From positions 15,359,452 to 15,423,451 of the forward strand of contig OX235267.1 of NCBI GenBank assembly GCA_944472135.2: 64,000 bases of DNA, written 5' to 3'. The stretch's first letter is position 1, and the number at the start of each line of letters is the position of its first letter. A program made the translations under genes and the position numbers. Below are positions 43,740 through 54,839 of the stretch, one piece after another. Under the pieces are notes generated by a model. It made no database searches. It was not told where the DNA came from and saw only the letters and a program-made list of their open reading frames with translations. The DNA comes from Trichobilharzia regenti. Taxonomy: Eukaryota > Platyhelminthes > Trematoda > Strigeidida > Schistosomatidae.

Positions 43740-44805
43740 TCAGCAAAACGTTTGGAGCATTGTGATATAGACCAAGGCGATTGTTTTTCCGCCAAGTTTA
43801 TGGTGTTGCTATCGAAAGTCCGTAAGGGCCCTTTTTTTATCAGATATTTATATATGTCATACATTGTGAATTTATCGTAGGATTTAATCTAAAATGTGCC
43901 ACTTTTTTTAGAATGTATATAGATGATATTGTGAACATTAGTGAAAAGTCTTGTTATGCCATCGCAATTTTAAATCGAATGAAGAAAGTTCAGAATAGCA
44001 TATCACTTACACCTGTAGAACAGGAAGATAATTGTTCATCTTTCCTAGACATATTGCTTAGTCGACGACTTGATGGATAGAAAACCTACTTGGACAGGAC
44101 AGTATCTTAATTACTGCAGTTTCTGCCCTGTTCGGTACAAAAGAGCCTTAGTACACGAGGTGACTCTTCAGTAGAATCCAACGAATATGCCCTGAAGTCG
44201 GACACACTTGATGAAGAAGAAAGAAAGTTGACACAAACTCTGGTTGATAACAATTATCCAGACAAGTTCATCATGAGATATAAAGTGGTCAGTGGAACAC
44301 TAAGACCCACTCTGCAACTCGCCTCTCAGAAAGACGTGTACATCAAGCTACTTTATATGAGGCATCATAGCACTTTGATAACTAGACAAAGGCTGAACGC
44401 TGCTGTTAAAAAGACTTTTTATGCAGCTAATATCATAATAATTGAGAATAGGAAGCCAATATATCTATCTATGCCCTTCGAACATGCAAAAAATGATGTC
44501 ACATCCCACTGTATTTATCACTTTGAATGTATTTGTGGACACACATACATAGGGAGGACTCATCGATCTCTGCAAATAAGGGCTTCAGAGCATATTCCTA
44601 AGTGGCTCCAGAAACAAATGGAATCTTCAGAATCCATTAATGGTGAGAACAGAAGACAACCTAGCTCCTCTATTGGGAAACATATTACAGAGGAGACAGG
44701 ACATAAAACTGACGTTAACACATCCTTTATACCTATCTATAAAACATGTTTGGGGCATATCCTAAAGTTTTTTGAAGACCTAGCTAGTAATGAGAAGGTT
44801 TAAAC
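43740..44805 (+). pseudogene. Penelope-like element, palm relic and GIY-YIG domain
   Basis: 43790-44220: decayed RT (R-Q-V-Y-G-V-A-I-E-S-P), S-S-F-L-D-I-L-L-S-R-R. 44228-44803 is open for 191 codons: DNNYPDKFIMRYK, K-K-T-F-Y-A-A-N, HCIYHFECICGHTYIGRTHR (GIY-YIG), A-S-E-H-I-P-K-W-L-Q-K. It lies in intron 1, about 80 bp upstream of exon 2. Confidence 0.72.
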
Positions 44806-44884
44806 CACCTTTATACGTTCAAAGCAACAATTCGTCATCACATTAAACCTTCCTCGGTAGACTTAGTTTTGATACCAGCCAGGG

Positions 44885-45010
44885 TAGATGTACTATTGGT
44901 CACCTCTGTTATTTGGTTTAGTGAATGGTCTTCATTTTTATTTTCACCTTCAATGAGTCCCTCTAACTTGACTTAACTAAGTCTATTTCTCACCTCTTAA
45001 CTCTTTATTA
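44885..45010 (+). repeat. PLE flank copy
   Basis: TATTTGGTTTAGTGAATGG, TTCATTTTTATTTTCACCTTC, CTAACTTGACTTAACTAAGTC and CACCTCTTAACTC match the right flank at 46195-46310. Confidence 0.55.
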
Positions 45011-45248
45011 ATCGCATTCGTATATGTCTCTTTGACAAGTCTGTATGTGATCAGATTGTTCAAAATGTGTTGCGCAAATGCCATTACACGATTCGGACAA
45101 ATTACGTCTTCTTATTGTCTTAAATATGTCCAAACCAAGTTCACTTTTAATGGTTTTAAAAAATTTGGACATTGGGAATATGATTTTCATTATAATAAAG
45201 GCTTTTGTATTTCCCAATGAATGAAAAACAAAACGATATTACTGTTTC

Positions 45249-45291
45249 TACTGACGTTTCGCTATTTAATGCTGATAGCTTTACCAAAGTA
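45249..45291 (-). ncRNA. Hammerhead-like fold in the left PLE flank (variant core)
   Basis: Minus strand: TACT/AGTA outer pairing, GCTAT/ATAGC hairpin, GAA, ACGT, C: the order of a minimal-stem-III hammerhead, but the CTGANGA core is replaced by a TTGGTAA-like string. Fold only; activity unlikely. Mirror of 46358-46400. Confidence 0.25.
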
Positions 45292-46357
45292 TTATTAAAC
45301 CGGAATTTACGAAATCCACTCAGCATATATATATATATATATATAACAAAAAGTTAAGAGGTGAGAAAATAGACTTAGGTCTAGTTAAAGGGGATATATT
45401 GAAAGTCAAAATAACAATGAAGATCACTAAACCAAATATCAAAGGTAATACATAGTACATCTGTTATGATATCACAACAAAGTGTACTAACTTGATCATC
45501 GTTCGTTAGTCTGGGGTGATTTTTCGTTGTCAAGTTGGTCAATTAGTAAAGATAACAAAATCAAGTGTAGATTGTTGGATTTGATCAGTGTGTAAAATTA
45601 TAAAAGTAGTGTGTGTTTACATAGTGAAATTTGTCTATCACATTTGTGTTGATTTGGTCATTTCTTGGGGGAGGGAGATGTTGTAACCATGTCAGTTTTA
45701 GTCCATCATTCCTATTCAGGCAATGTGGATTCCCCTTGATATGAAATGCTTCTGATATTAGACATTTTTTGTGATATCTGAAGTTTTTCTGGATTATTTC
45801 AATATTGTCAAAATCATTTTTGTGGCCTGATTCTATAGCGTGTAAATGAGCTATAGCTGATGATTTTTCAAGTTTTTCTAGTTCAACTGAATTTCTCAGT
45901 GATCGAAGAGATGCTCTACGGTGTTTATTTCTTCTGATTTTGATTCCTAGTGATGTTTGTCCGATGTATATCGCATCACATTCCAAGCATTTTATTTTAT
46001 AGACACAATTAGACAGAGAATCTTTAAGGATTCGGTCTTTTATATGGACAAAGTTGCTTCGCAGTATGCCTAATTATTTCACAAGCTACACTTAGTTTTG
46101 TTATCTCAACCAATTGACCAACTTGACAACGAAAAATCACCCCAGACTGACGAACGATGGTCAAGTTAGTACACTTTGTTGTGATATCATAACAGATGTA
46201 CTATGTATTACCGTTGATATTTGGTTTAGTGATCTTCATTGTTATTTTGACTTCCAATATTTCCTTTTAACTTGACCTAAGTCTATTTTGTCCCCCCTTA
46301 ACTCTTAGTTATATATATATATATGCTGAGTGGATTTTGTAAATTCCGGTTTAATAA

Positions 46358-46400
46358 TACTTTGGTAAAGCTATCAGCAATAAATAGCGAAACGTCAGTA
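46358..46400 (+). ncRNA. Hammerhead-like fold in the right PLE flank (variant core)
   Basis: Same arrangement as the left flank; the related sequence at 20620-20680 has TTGATAA at the core position, closer to CTGATGA. Listed as a possible relic. Confidence 0.25.
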
Positions 46401-46629
46401 GAAACAGTAATATCGTTTTGTTTTTCATTCATTGGGAAATACAAAAACATTTATTATAATTCGTATTGTTTTGTCTAAATTCATAAAGGGAACTAATTGT
46501 TTTAAATAAAGTATAATTATGTTTCAACAGTTTACATACAAAATGATAAGGTTTGTTATTGGTAATATTTCAAGCAAAATTACTGCCCGAGATCACACAC
46601 CAACTGTTGGAATTGTTTTATTCACACAT

Positions 46630-47500
46630 TTGTGATCTGTACTCAAACATATCGTTCATTTTGTTTTGTTCATTCATTTTTGTGCATTCAGAATTATATT
46701 CCAGGTTTTTGATGGTTGGGCTGCTGAGTCACCCTTGTTACATGTATCCGGTGTGACCCTAATGAATATCGATTCTGTTATGAGTCTTTCTTTCCATTTG
46801 TTCATATTAGTTTTTAGAATACAAACACATTGTCTCAGTCAATGTCTTATTCAAAAGGTTAGTCGACAACAACTACCCTAAAGAATTTATCAAAGATAAT
46901 ATAAAAAAGAGAAAAAATGAGGGTAAAACCAGAGAATGACAAGATGGAAGAATGGAAAAAAAAACAGTCACAATACCATAGAAAAATGGTACTTCAGATG
47001 CAATTCAAAGAAACCTCAAAAATATCGGCATTCGAACAACGTTTAAACTGACGACTCTAATCAAAAATAAAATAAATCAACCGAAAGATCGTATAAAAAT
47101 GATGGATAAAAACAATTTGATTTACAAAATATCTTGTGAGGACTGTCCGACTAAATATGTGGAGCAAACACGTTCAGATCACTCAATATGAGTGAATGAA
47201 CATAAACGCCTAACCAATGGTCAACCAACAAGAACACTAGCTTACAAGAATCTTGAAAAAATTCATCTATAGCTGCACATGCAGCATGGGATAAAAACCA
47301 CAACATCGATTGGAACATTGTTTGCATTCTACATATGAACTAATATGAACAAATAGAAAGAGAGACGACTAATAACAGAATCTATATTCATTAAGGTAAC
47401 ACCGGATACATGTAACAAGGGTGAATCAGCAGCCCAACTGTCTACAACCTGGAATATAATTCTGAATTAACAAAAAAAACTAACGATATGTTTGAGTGTC
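46630..47500 (+). pseudogene. Penelope-like C-terminus between inverted flanks (fourth copy type)
   Basis: Plus strand 46860-47280: V-D-N-N-Y-P-K-E-F-I, N-L-I-Y-K-I-S-C-E-D-C-P-T-K-Y-V-E-Q-T-R-S (GIY-YIG), V-N-E-H-K-R-L-T-N-G. Flanks 46630-46830 and 47330-47500 are inverted copies (ATTATATTCCAGG...GGGCTGCTGA, TACATGTATCCGGTGT). Confidence 0.65.
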
Positions 47501-47524
47501 CAATCTAAGAAATGAATTCAATAT

Positions 47525-47720
47525 ATCGGTGGTACAGCGGTAGAATGCTCGCCGACCACGTCACAAAGGTGGTTCAGGGTTCGATCCCCGGCCAATGGAT
47601 GCACTCCTCCTTTACCTCTCTAAAGGAGGAAAGTTGGGACAAATGACGCTGGCTAGCAACCTCTCATCCTTTAAAAAAACAAATAACCACCACTGGGAAC
47701 GTAAACGGAATATAGAAAAA
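47525..47720 (+). mobile_element. tRNA-derived SINE, family Z (copy 3), beside exon 1
   Basis: GGTGGTACAGCGGTAGAATGC (A box), GGTTCGATCCCCGG (B box), a CTCCTTTA...TAAAGGAGG hairpin, tail CCACTGGGAACGTAAACGG. The end of the SINE is about 15 bp from the exon 1 donor. Confidence 0.75.
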
Positions 47721-47734
47721 ACACAAACACTCAC

Positions 47735-48068
47735 ATGATTCATCCATCATATCAGATGGCCAAAGTTTATTCTCACTTTCATCACACGATTGTTCTATAT
47801 TTACTGTAAGAGAGCTTATAAGACACGTGGATGTATCATTTGATAATAATGGTGTATTTCTAAGTGACAAGTGTTCATCGAATCGTTTCAATGCTTCTTT
47901 AAGTATAAAACATGAATGATATTCATGCGTAAATTCAAGTGTTTCACCAATACTACACAATGTTGTCGTTTGATTATATTCATATGGTTTTGGAATTAAT
48001 GCATAGCTTAATGTTATAAAGGGAATAAGAAGCAGGGTAGTAATAGGAGACAAGGTGTTTCGATGCAT
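47735..48068 (-). CDS. HEX: Beta-hexosaminidase exon 1 (signal peptide and N-terminal domain)
   Basis: Codes residues 1-111 plus the first base of Tyr112. Residues 5-23 are a hydrophobic signal peptide with likely cleavage after Ala23 (SYA/LIP), fitting entry into the secretory/lysosomal route. It covers the small non-catalytic GH20b-type N-terminal domain. Cys53 and Cys95 sit at the positions of the first HexA disulphide. NQT (32) and NDT (77) are glycosylation sequons. The exon ends at a GTGAGTGT donor, and open frame continuing past it is intronic. The start was chosen because it is the only Met before the signal sequence and has an AAACCC-ATG context. A tRNA-headed SINE lies about 15 bp beyond the donor. 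Confidence 0.92.
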
Positions 48069-48115
48069 GGGTTTACAAGGACTGATATCTAACTCAGTTT
48101 AGTACATTTCTCTAT

Positions 48116-48130
48116 GTATATTTATATATA
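48116..48130 (-). promoter_or_regulatory. Possible TATA-like box upstream of the hexosaminidase start
   Basis: TATATATAAATA on the minus strand, about 50-60 nt upstream of the ATG. The region is AT-rich, so this may be chance, and an untranslated first exon or spliced leader cannot be excluded. Confidence 0.25.
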
Positions 48131-48334
48131 CAGGATATTTTAATAAAAAACTTGAGTACATTTAAAAAAAAATTAGAATATTATTCGAGATATTTGTGTT
48201 TTATTGTTAAGTGGTTGATCTTTCATCCCTAATAATTAATTATTAAGCATACAGAGGATATCATATTTTGATCAGACTCCAGAATGAAGAATAGATAATT
48301 TGCAAACTAGATAGATCAAAGATTGAAGTTTAGG

Positions 48335-48455
48335 AGAGAACAAAGAAAACCATAAAACTCAAGTTTCGAAATCGTTCGATTATAATTGACGATATGAATA
48401 TGAACAATAAATAAATTTTATTCGGAGAAACTTCGTCATTCAGTAAATCGTAATA
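48335..48455 (-). repeat. Family D arm fragment
   Basis: AAAACTCAAGTTTCGAAATC, GATTATAATTGACGATATGA and AATTTTATTCGGAGAAAC match arm sequence at 22985-23070. Confidence 0.55.
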
Positions 48456-48619
48456 ATCATAATTTGCTTTATTCCAAAAACAGTAGTAACGATAAAGCAA
48501 GGAATTTTCAGCATTCACTACAATATTGCATCTAATTTACTCAAAAATGACAACAACAAAAAAAGTAAAGATAAACACTACATAACAATAATAATAACAA
48601 AACGTTGTTATAGCAGCTA

Positions 48620-48960
48620 CATAGCAAATTACTGTGTGCAATATGGAGAAAAGTATAGATATGATAAAGAAGAACGATAGAGAGAAAAATATGCATAAAG
48701 TTTAAAATTGTAGTAATAATAGTAATAACATCTAAAATAAAACAGCAAAGTTATAATTAAACGATAGAAAGTGTGACACCATATAATACAGAAAGATGAA
48801 CAATCAAAGGGTGGATTCACTTTGCTAATTACATAGTAACTTATGTGTTTCACGTCTAACCGATTTTTTTTGGTTAATCTTGTTCGTGTCCGGACATTCT
48901 TCAACTTACAATCGTCAACCTGAAAAGGGTTGCAGGCGTACTGGTGTAAGTTCTGCAATT
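48620..48960 (-). repeat. Copy of a CR1-like 3' flank (direct repeat of 50030-50155)
   Basis: Shares CTAATTACATAGTAACTTATG, GATAGAAAGTGTGACACC and ACAGAAAGATGAACAAT with 50033-50150 in the same orientation, 1.28 kb apart. Confidence 0.6.
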
Positions 48961-49975
48961 CTTCAAAGGAATTACACCAACATATGACCTACGACGTTAT
49001 GTATACTGTTTGTATATATGTGTGGTGTGTCATATTAATTAGTGTTTTTTGGATTCACTGTGTTTACTTGTTGTTTTCGTATCTTGTTGTTATTGCATAA
49101 TTTTGTTAAATTTTTCGTCGTGATTACTTCTGAAGTTGTTTCGAGCCTGCTACATCCGTGAATGAATTGATTGATGTTAAAGACAGCAGATGGGTCGTAT
49201 ACGCTGGGAAGGCTAGGCTGGTGCTGAGAATGACATGCATACGGAGATAAGGATTAGCTGTGGTCCCACACGCCGGGGAGCGAGAGTGTAGACGACTGAG
49301 GCTTGCATACGTCACCGTTACTAGAACTAAGACAGAATGAGTGACAAGCGATCGCAGTGGTAATTGGTAGTGAATAGATAAGAGGATGTGCGAAGAGTAT
49401 CATGAGGTGCCGCTATGGTCACGTTGCGTTCTCGAAGAGTCATTCTAGCAAGTGGCGATTGTGTCGCAGGATGTCAAGAGGATGCCTTTAACTGGAAGGT
49501 GTAGGTCGTCATTGATGTGTGAGATTGTGGTTTGGGTATGCCTGTGGTGTATTGGCTTTGCTGTTTGTTTCCCATTTCAGCTTTCTTCGTGTGCCCCAGG
49601 TTCTCGCAATGGCATCGAAGTCAACGTGTATTGGTCGTGATTTAAAAAAGGGATGGACCCTTTTTTGCCGGGAAGTGTCAATGTAGTTGAAGACTGAACG
49701 ATCAATTCATGGTTGTTTGCTCAAACCAAACTCCTCCATATTTTTCGCGGGTGTCATCAATCCGGCGGTCATCACCTCATCGTTCGCTGTTCCAGGGAAG
49801 ATAAAAACTATCAGAAGTATTATCGTGATTTATTGTTATAACATTTATTCTTAGACGTTGTGTGTAATAACCTTATTGTTGGTTACATGTTGGCGTAAGA
49901 ATAAAAGATTCTAGAGTCGCCAATCTGTATTCTGGTTTTCGTGTTGGTTAATACAAAGTCTTCGAGGGACAGCGT
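48961..49975. other. Unassigned block between two direct repeats, GC-richer than surroundings
   Basis: No convincing open frame. Contains AGAATAAAAGATTC near 49897 and several CG-containing stretches (49200-49350). Could be an LTR or an unrelated insertion; I could not identify it. Confidence 0.3.
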
Positions 49976-50029
49976 GAGGTCCAGCGTAGTAACAGCTGGA
50001 GATTGACAATTACTGAGATTTGGCTGACA

Positions 50030-52760
50030 AAAGTTATAACTAAACGATAGAAAGTGTGACACCATATAATACAGAAAGATGAACAATGAAAGGGTGGATT
50101 CACTTTGCTAATTACATAGTAACTTATGTGTTTCACGTCTAACAGAGTCTTCATCACATAAAGTACGGGCTAAATAGTGTATTGTAGAATTTCTGTACTT
50201 AGTGGTACGAGCATATAACTTTTTATATTGACTTCTCGTCCTACCTGATGAGATACAAGGGGATAGGTGTGAATAAAGGGGGTGCAGAGGGTCTGACAGT
50301 ACGGCCTTTGCCCATTTTGTACAGGAATTTATATGCCTCTCGACTATAGTATTGGCGAGCTCATGCAGTGGCAGACCACAAGCCTACTCACAGCATTTAA
50401 TACTCTTCGTAATATGATATAGTCTTTTTTGAGAAGCCCAGGAAAGATTAATGGAGAGCAATAGAGTACAATAGGTAAAATACAGGAGTTTAAAAATTGC
50501 AAAACTAAAGGTTGGTTGATACCTGATTGTCTTAACTTTTTAATGTAGAAGGTAAGACGAAACATTTTCTTAGAGATAGATAAGATGTGGGATGACCATG
50601 AAAGGTCAGAGGAAAGAACTAATCCAAGGTATTTAATGCTTGACTTGGTTTCAATTTCCGTGCCATCTATGCTACAGGGATCATGGGAACTAACTAGTTC
50701 ATGTAAGTCACGTCGATGCTTGAAAGTAAAGTCAACTGCCTGACATTTGGAAGGATTTAATATAAGACCATTTGACTTGGACCACTTGTTGATGTCCAAC
50801 AGAAAGCTATTAAGTTTGGAGCTGTCAGACTCGGAAGTGATAGGCAGTGATACAGTCAGATCATCTGCATATTTGACAAAGTTAGTTTCGTTTGAATGAG
50901 GCAGGTCATGTAGGAAGAAAGAAAAAAGAAAAGGAGAGAGGACAGCACCTTGTGGAACACCGGATTTTGTAAGCGAGGTAGAAGAAGATTTGCCATTATA
51001 TACAGTATACTGCATTCTATCAGAAAAATAGGAATGCAACCAACTCTTAGCCCAGGATCCTGTTTGTGTCAACGATAGCTTATTTAATAAAAGGCCCCTA
51101 GGTACAGAGTCAAAAGCAGATGTGTAGTCTAAGAAAGCACTACGAACATATTTAGCACCTTTGTCTAAACAAGAAACAACATTGTGATATAAGACAACCG
51201 CAGCATCCAAGGTACTTCTACCATGTTTGTATGCAAATTGTTTAGGATCATTAAAAGGTTTCAATGCGGGTTCAAGACGAAGTAAAAGTAATTTTTCCAT
51301 CAATTTTAAAAAGGGGAAGTAATTGCAATAGGCCGAAATTTAATATCAGAACCAGAAGATGGTTTTGGTATGGGGATAATTTTAATGTTTTTCCATGCAA
51401 AAGGTAGAACGTTACCGGAAAAAGAAGCATTAAAAATGTTAGTAAGAGGGTAACACAAAATATCAGCACAATTCCTGAGGACAATGGCAGGTATGCCGTC
51501 AGGACCAAGGCTTTGAGAAGGCTTAAGAGACCGGAGACATTTAAGCACATCAAGGGTATTAAAACCACTAAAATTATTGTCAATATGATTTGTATCATTA
51601 GGAAGGATATCAACAGAAGAGCGTATGAAAGATTTATTAAGAGTGTCAACATTAAGAGATGGACAGAAATACATCGCTTACCGTTAGTAATTTCTTTGAA
51701 AAGTTTCCATAAATTAGAAGGGGTTTTACATGACAAAAATCTTTGATTATATAAAACACTTAGTCTTTTCATTTCCAGTTTTATCAGAGTATTTAACTTT
51801 TTTACACCAGGCTTATCATTTGTTTTGAACAACAGTTCTTTACTCTACGTAGCTTTTTGAGATATGGCGAAGAGAAGCGATCAAATCGAATGAATAATGT
51901 TTCTTTAGGACAACATATTTCGAAACAGAATTTAAGATAATCAGTAGTGTTTGTGATTGTTTCATCTAATGTTTGTTCTGTAAATAAGTCCCAGTTAGTG
52001 TCTTTCAACATGCATCTGAGCTTGTCTAGGTTGTCTTGTGAGTAGCATCTCCGTTGAACTTTACTGCAGAGGTGAGAGAGGACACCTTTGTGTGATTTGG
52101 AATATATTTTAGGCAGTACACGTATGATGCAGTGGTCAGAGTTAAGTAAAGGAGCACGTTTGCGAGCTTCATATATACCAACATCATTGATAAATACTAG
52201 ATCCAGTGTTTTACCAAGACGGGTAGCAAAGTTAACAATATTGTCATGACCAAGTGATATAAGGAAGGAGTGATCGCATGAATTAAAGTCGCCAGTTACT
52301 ATTGATAAAGAGTTCTCGAAGCAAGCTGCAGCAAAAGCGGTGAATTCATCAGCGAACATAGATAAATCCGATATGGTACAGCCAGGAGAGACATAAACAT
52401 TAGAAATATAAATGAATTTGTATTTTGACAAGTGTTTCGGGCGACATCTCACAGTGATGCAATCAATGTAGTCATTCGAGAATTTGAAACAAACTTTGTT
52501 AGAAATGGACCATTTTGAGTGAATAAAAGTTGCAAATCCTCCGCCACATTTTTTCTTGGAACAAACACGTTCTTCTCAGAATACATTAAAATCATTTAGA
52601 GACACTATATTGTCATCATATGAGTCATGGAGCCAGCTTACTTGTAGAGTGACAATAGCAGTATTGTGGTAGATTCCTGACGACAACAGGGACTGAAAAT
52701 CCAGAATGTTGTTTGGCAGGGATCAGCAGTCGGTATTTATGATAACCGGCAGAGTAGTGT
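50030..52760 (-). pseudogene. CR1-like LINE with endonuclease and reverse transcriptase
   Basis: Most complete LINE here. Minus-strand order: W-L-H-D-S-Y-D-D (about 52640), endonuclease block with V-T-G-D-F-N-S-C-D-H and LLNSDHCIIRV (about 52155-52125), a linker, RT start LRSLKPSQSLGPDGIP (about 51530-51485), KFRPIAITS (about 51330), motif A AFLDYTSAFDSVPRG, SGVPQGAVLSPFLFSFF, catalytic FVKYADDL (about 50885-50862), thumb to about 50345, then a frameshift and S-D-P-L-H-P-L...ARTTKYRNS to about 50170. At least four frameshifts or stops. The catalytic residues remain. Type: APE-endonuclease LINE, CR1/SR1-like. Confidence 0.82.
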
Positions 52761-52989
52761 GATGTATGGGAGTAGATTTTAAAACACGTTGCCAACTACA
52801 ATGGTGCTTTTTCTTGAGTTTATTGCAAATATGAAAGTTTAAAACGTTTTATAAAATTCGGGAGTGAATAATACAATTAGAATGCATAATTTGATATGTA
52901 AACACCAATAAAATATGGGTAAATTGATGCAAAATGTATATGGAATATGGTAGCCCAAAATGTTTAAACAGGCCGCCAAGGTCATCCAT

Positions 52990-53317
52990 TCCATAATAAT
53001 AATAATAATGCTGTTTCACTGTATGTGTGTGATATATCCATCTAATAAACAAACATGGAATTAGTTCCATCCTCTTAATATTTATTTTATTATTTATTTT
53101 AGTAATCCTTACGCGTTGTTTGAACTCACTTCCTCCAGGCTATGAGGTATACTTGATATGTTGTAAGGATTGATGATACTGTCACTATCCAGTTTGTTGC
53201 TCACTCTGAAGTAGAAGGCAGAATGGGACTCGAATGCAGGACGTGGTGACTGTGAAAGAGTTGAGTGTTTAGCTCAGTAAGCCACGTTTACACATTAGAT
53301 TAAATGATTACTTTATT

Positions 53318-53352
<35 letters not shown>

Positions 53353-53485
53353 ACCCCTTGGATACAAGCTTTGATTTATAATATTAAGATTTCTTTTTAA
53401 TATTCTTTCCGAATGTTTATATTAATTTGTTTATTAGATATATCACACATAGAGAGTGAAACAGTAATATTATTATTTACTGGAT
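52990..53485. repeat. Inverted family D arm ends around a (GT)n tract
   Basis: 52995-53055 (TGTTTCACTGTATGTGTGTG, CTAATAAACAAAC) is the reverse complement of 53425-53480. Between them lies non-coding sequence. Confidence 0.55.
53321..53349 (+). repeat. (GT)n microsatellite
   Basis: About 14 GT units. Confidence 0.9.
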
Positions 53486-54075
53486 GACAAAGTTTCTTCG
53501 AACACAATTCATTCATTGTTCATAATGATATCGTCAATTGATAACCACACAACTTCGAAACCAGAGTTTTATAGTTTTCTTTATTCTTTCTCCTATTCGT
53601 CGTCGTAGGGCTAGTAGAATCTACCAGATGTCCAGGTGGGTGGACAGATGTTGAATCATTCCTATCATACGTATTCTCCTCAGTTGATTCGATAAATAAA
53701 GCCTTAGTAATCAATCTCTCCCTTCCCTCTGTGTCATTAGATGATTAGATTTTAGAACTGTCATCTTATCCCATCATCCTGTTGTATCGTTGGTTGTGTG
53801 TAATTGCATGTGGTGTAGTGCTATAACTGGACTAACTATTCTCTAGATTTCTTATCTTATCCAAATCAACTAATCATAACCGATATTTGGATTTCCGATC
53901 ATCCCAACCTATGTCAGTAAGAAACAGGACTGGTGAAGTGTTTAAGTAATAGAGCACAAAAACTAAGTAGTACCAGGGAAAATCTATGACAGGAAATGAG
54001 GCACACAAGAGAAGCTTTCAAACTTAATAATTATCCTGATAGAAAAATTAGGAAGTATATAGAAAAGTCAGAGAA
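53405..54075 (+). mobile_element. Family D element, arm plus conserved coding stretch
   Basis: Arm 53405-53870 (CTCCTATTCGTCGTCGTAGG, CAGATGTCCAGGTGGG, ATTGCATGTGGTG) followed by 53880-54075, whose plus strand reads ...R-H-T-R-E-A-F-K-L-N-N-Y-P-D-R-K-I-R-K-Y-I, the relative of the 22315-22584 coding stretch. The second arm is missing. Confidence 0.55.
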
Positions 54076-54079
54076 CAAA

Positions 54080-54595
54080 ATAAATAATGATATCGGTTAG
54101 AGGAACATTAGAAAGCCAGCAGTGGAGTACTGGACAGATAGTTGTTTCGTCAGACTAGTTCGGGACTGACTCTTCATGATGAAATCCTGAAAACAATCAA
54201 ACATCTGCAAATCAATACTTGACTTGAATAACCAACCATCTGGTTGTATTCATGTAGATAGTTACCACGGTGGGCTGTAGTGGAAGTCGTCAGCAACCGG
54301 TGGAGTACAGCATGTAGCTAATGCCAGTCGCGCCATATCGTGTGTCGATTGGCAAAACTTGGAATCCATGGACTGGTCATTAGGTCGAGTCTCAGTAGCT
54401 TAGTGGTTAACGAGCTAGCTAGCCTTGTAACCAGAATGTCCTGGGTTCTAATTGTGGCGGTGGATGCGTACTTTTGAGGAGTACGAAATAGGCTGACGAT
54501 GAAACAGCTGAATATTGAGTACTTCACTGCTAGTTTTCCAATGATCCTCTAACCTATGTCAGTGCTCATGGGGAAATCAAATCCCAACACTTGAA
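54080..54595 (+). repeat. Family A repeats: short palindromic copy and degraded full copy
   Basis: 54085-54215 is a small TIR-TIR unit (GATATCGGTTAGAGG...CAAATCAATACTTGA). 54240-54595 has GTCTCAGTAGCTTAGTGG, CCTGGGTTCTAATTG (tRNA-like), a broken hammerhead (GAGGAGTACGAAATAGG) and the TIR GATCCTCTAACCTATGTC. Confidence 0.6.
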
Positions 54596-54805
54596 TTATT
54601 AACATATTGAATAAGATTAATCAATAAGCTCAAATGAAATTGACCAGTTTTTGAAATGAAATGTTCTCATCATCTTCCTGTTACCTGATGAATCAGACTA
54701 TCCGACTACTTCTGGTTGCATTTAGTTGGAAAACTTCCTTTATTCTACTGTACCCATCTGTGAATTTGGTTAGTGGTAAGACTCTTTGCTGGTCTCCTCT
54801 TCTAA

Positions 54806-54838
54806 TTATATATATATATATATATGTATGTATATATA
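54806..54838 (+). repeat. (TA)n microsatellite
   Basis: TATATATA run with two TG interruptions. Confidence 0.85.
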
Positions 54839-54839
54839 A

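Larger units (their letters stand above)
45187..46463 (-). pseudogene. Penelope-like element (third type of C-terminus) with ~375-bp inverted flanks
   Basis: Minus-strand ORF 45986-45585: MECDAIYIGQTSLGIKIRRN (GIY-YIG with Y-I-G-Q-T), K-H-R-R-A, A-H-L-H-A-I-E-S-G-H-K-N-D-F-D-N, L-N-R-N-D-G-L-K-L-T-W-L-Q-H-L. Flanks 45187-45562 and 46092-46463 are inverted copies including an (AT)n tract in each (45324-45346, 46310-46325). Only the C-terminal domain is left. Confidence 0.72.
8640..48068 (-). other. HEX: Beta-hexosaminidase gene, 11 coding exons (whole span)
   Basis: Complete split gene for a lysosomal GH20 beta-N-acetylhexosaminidase of the HEXA/HEXB type, which removes terminal GlcNAc/GalNAc from glycoproteins and glycolipids. 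Exon lengths 334, 113, 111, 102, 109, 205, 175, 172, 91, 102 and 52 nt sum to 1566 nt (521 aa plus stop; human HexA has 529). All ten introns are GT/AG and the codon phases match. Residues matching human HexA active-site positions: R166 (HRG), D203/D204 (HWHVTDD), H258, E319, W374, Y460, W482. The Asp before the catalytic Glu is Ser318. Cys 53/95, 273/324 and 501/519 match the three human disulphides. N-glycosylation sequons include N32 and N77. Introns 2-4 are 66, 46 and 50 bp; the others are 4.1-7.5 kb and full of transposons. Family identity is very secure; catalytic competence is uncertain. Confidence 0.95.

Noticed and set aside
51513..51746. 77-codon plus-strand frame
   Set aside because: Shadow of the CR1-like RT frame on the minus strand.
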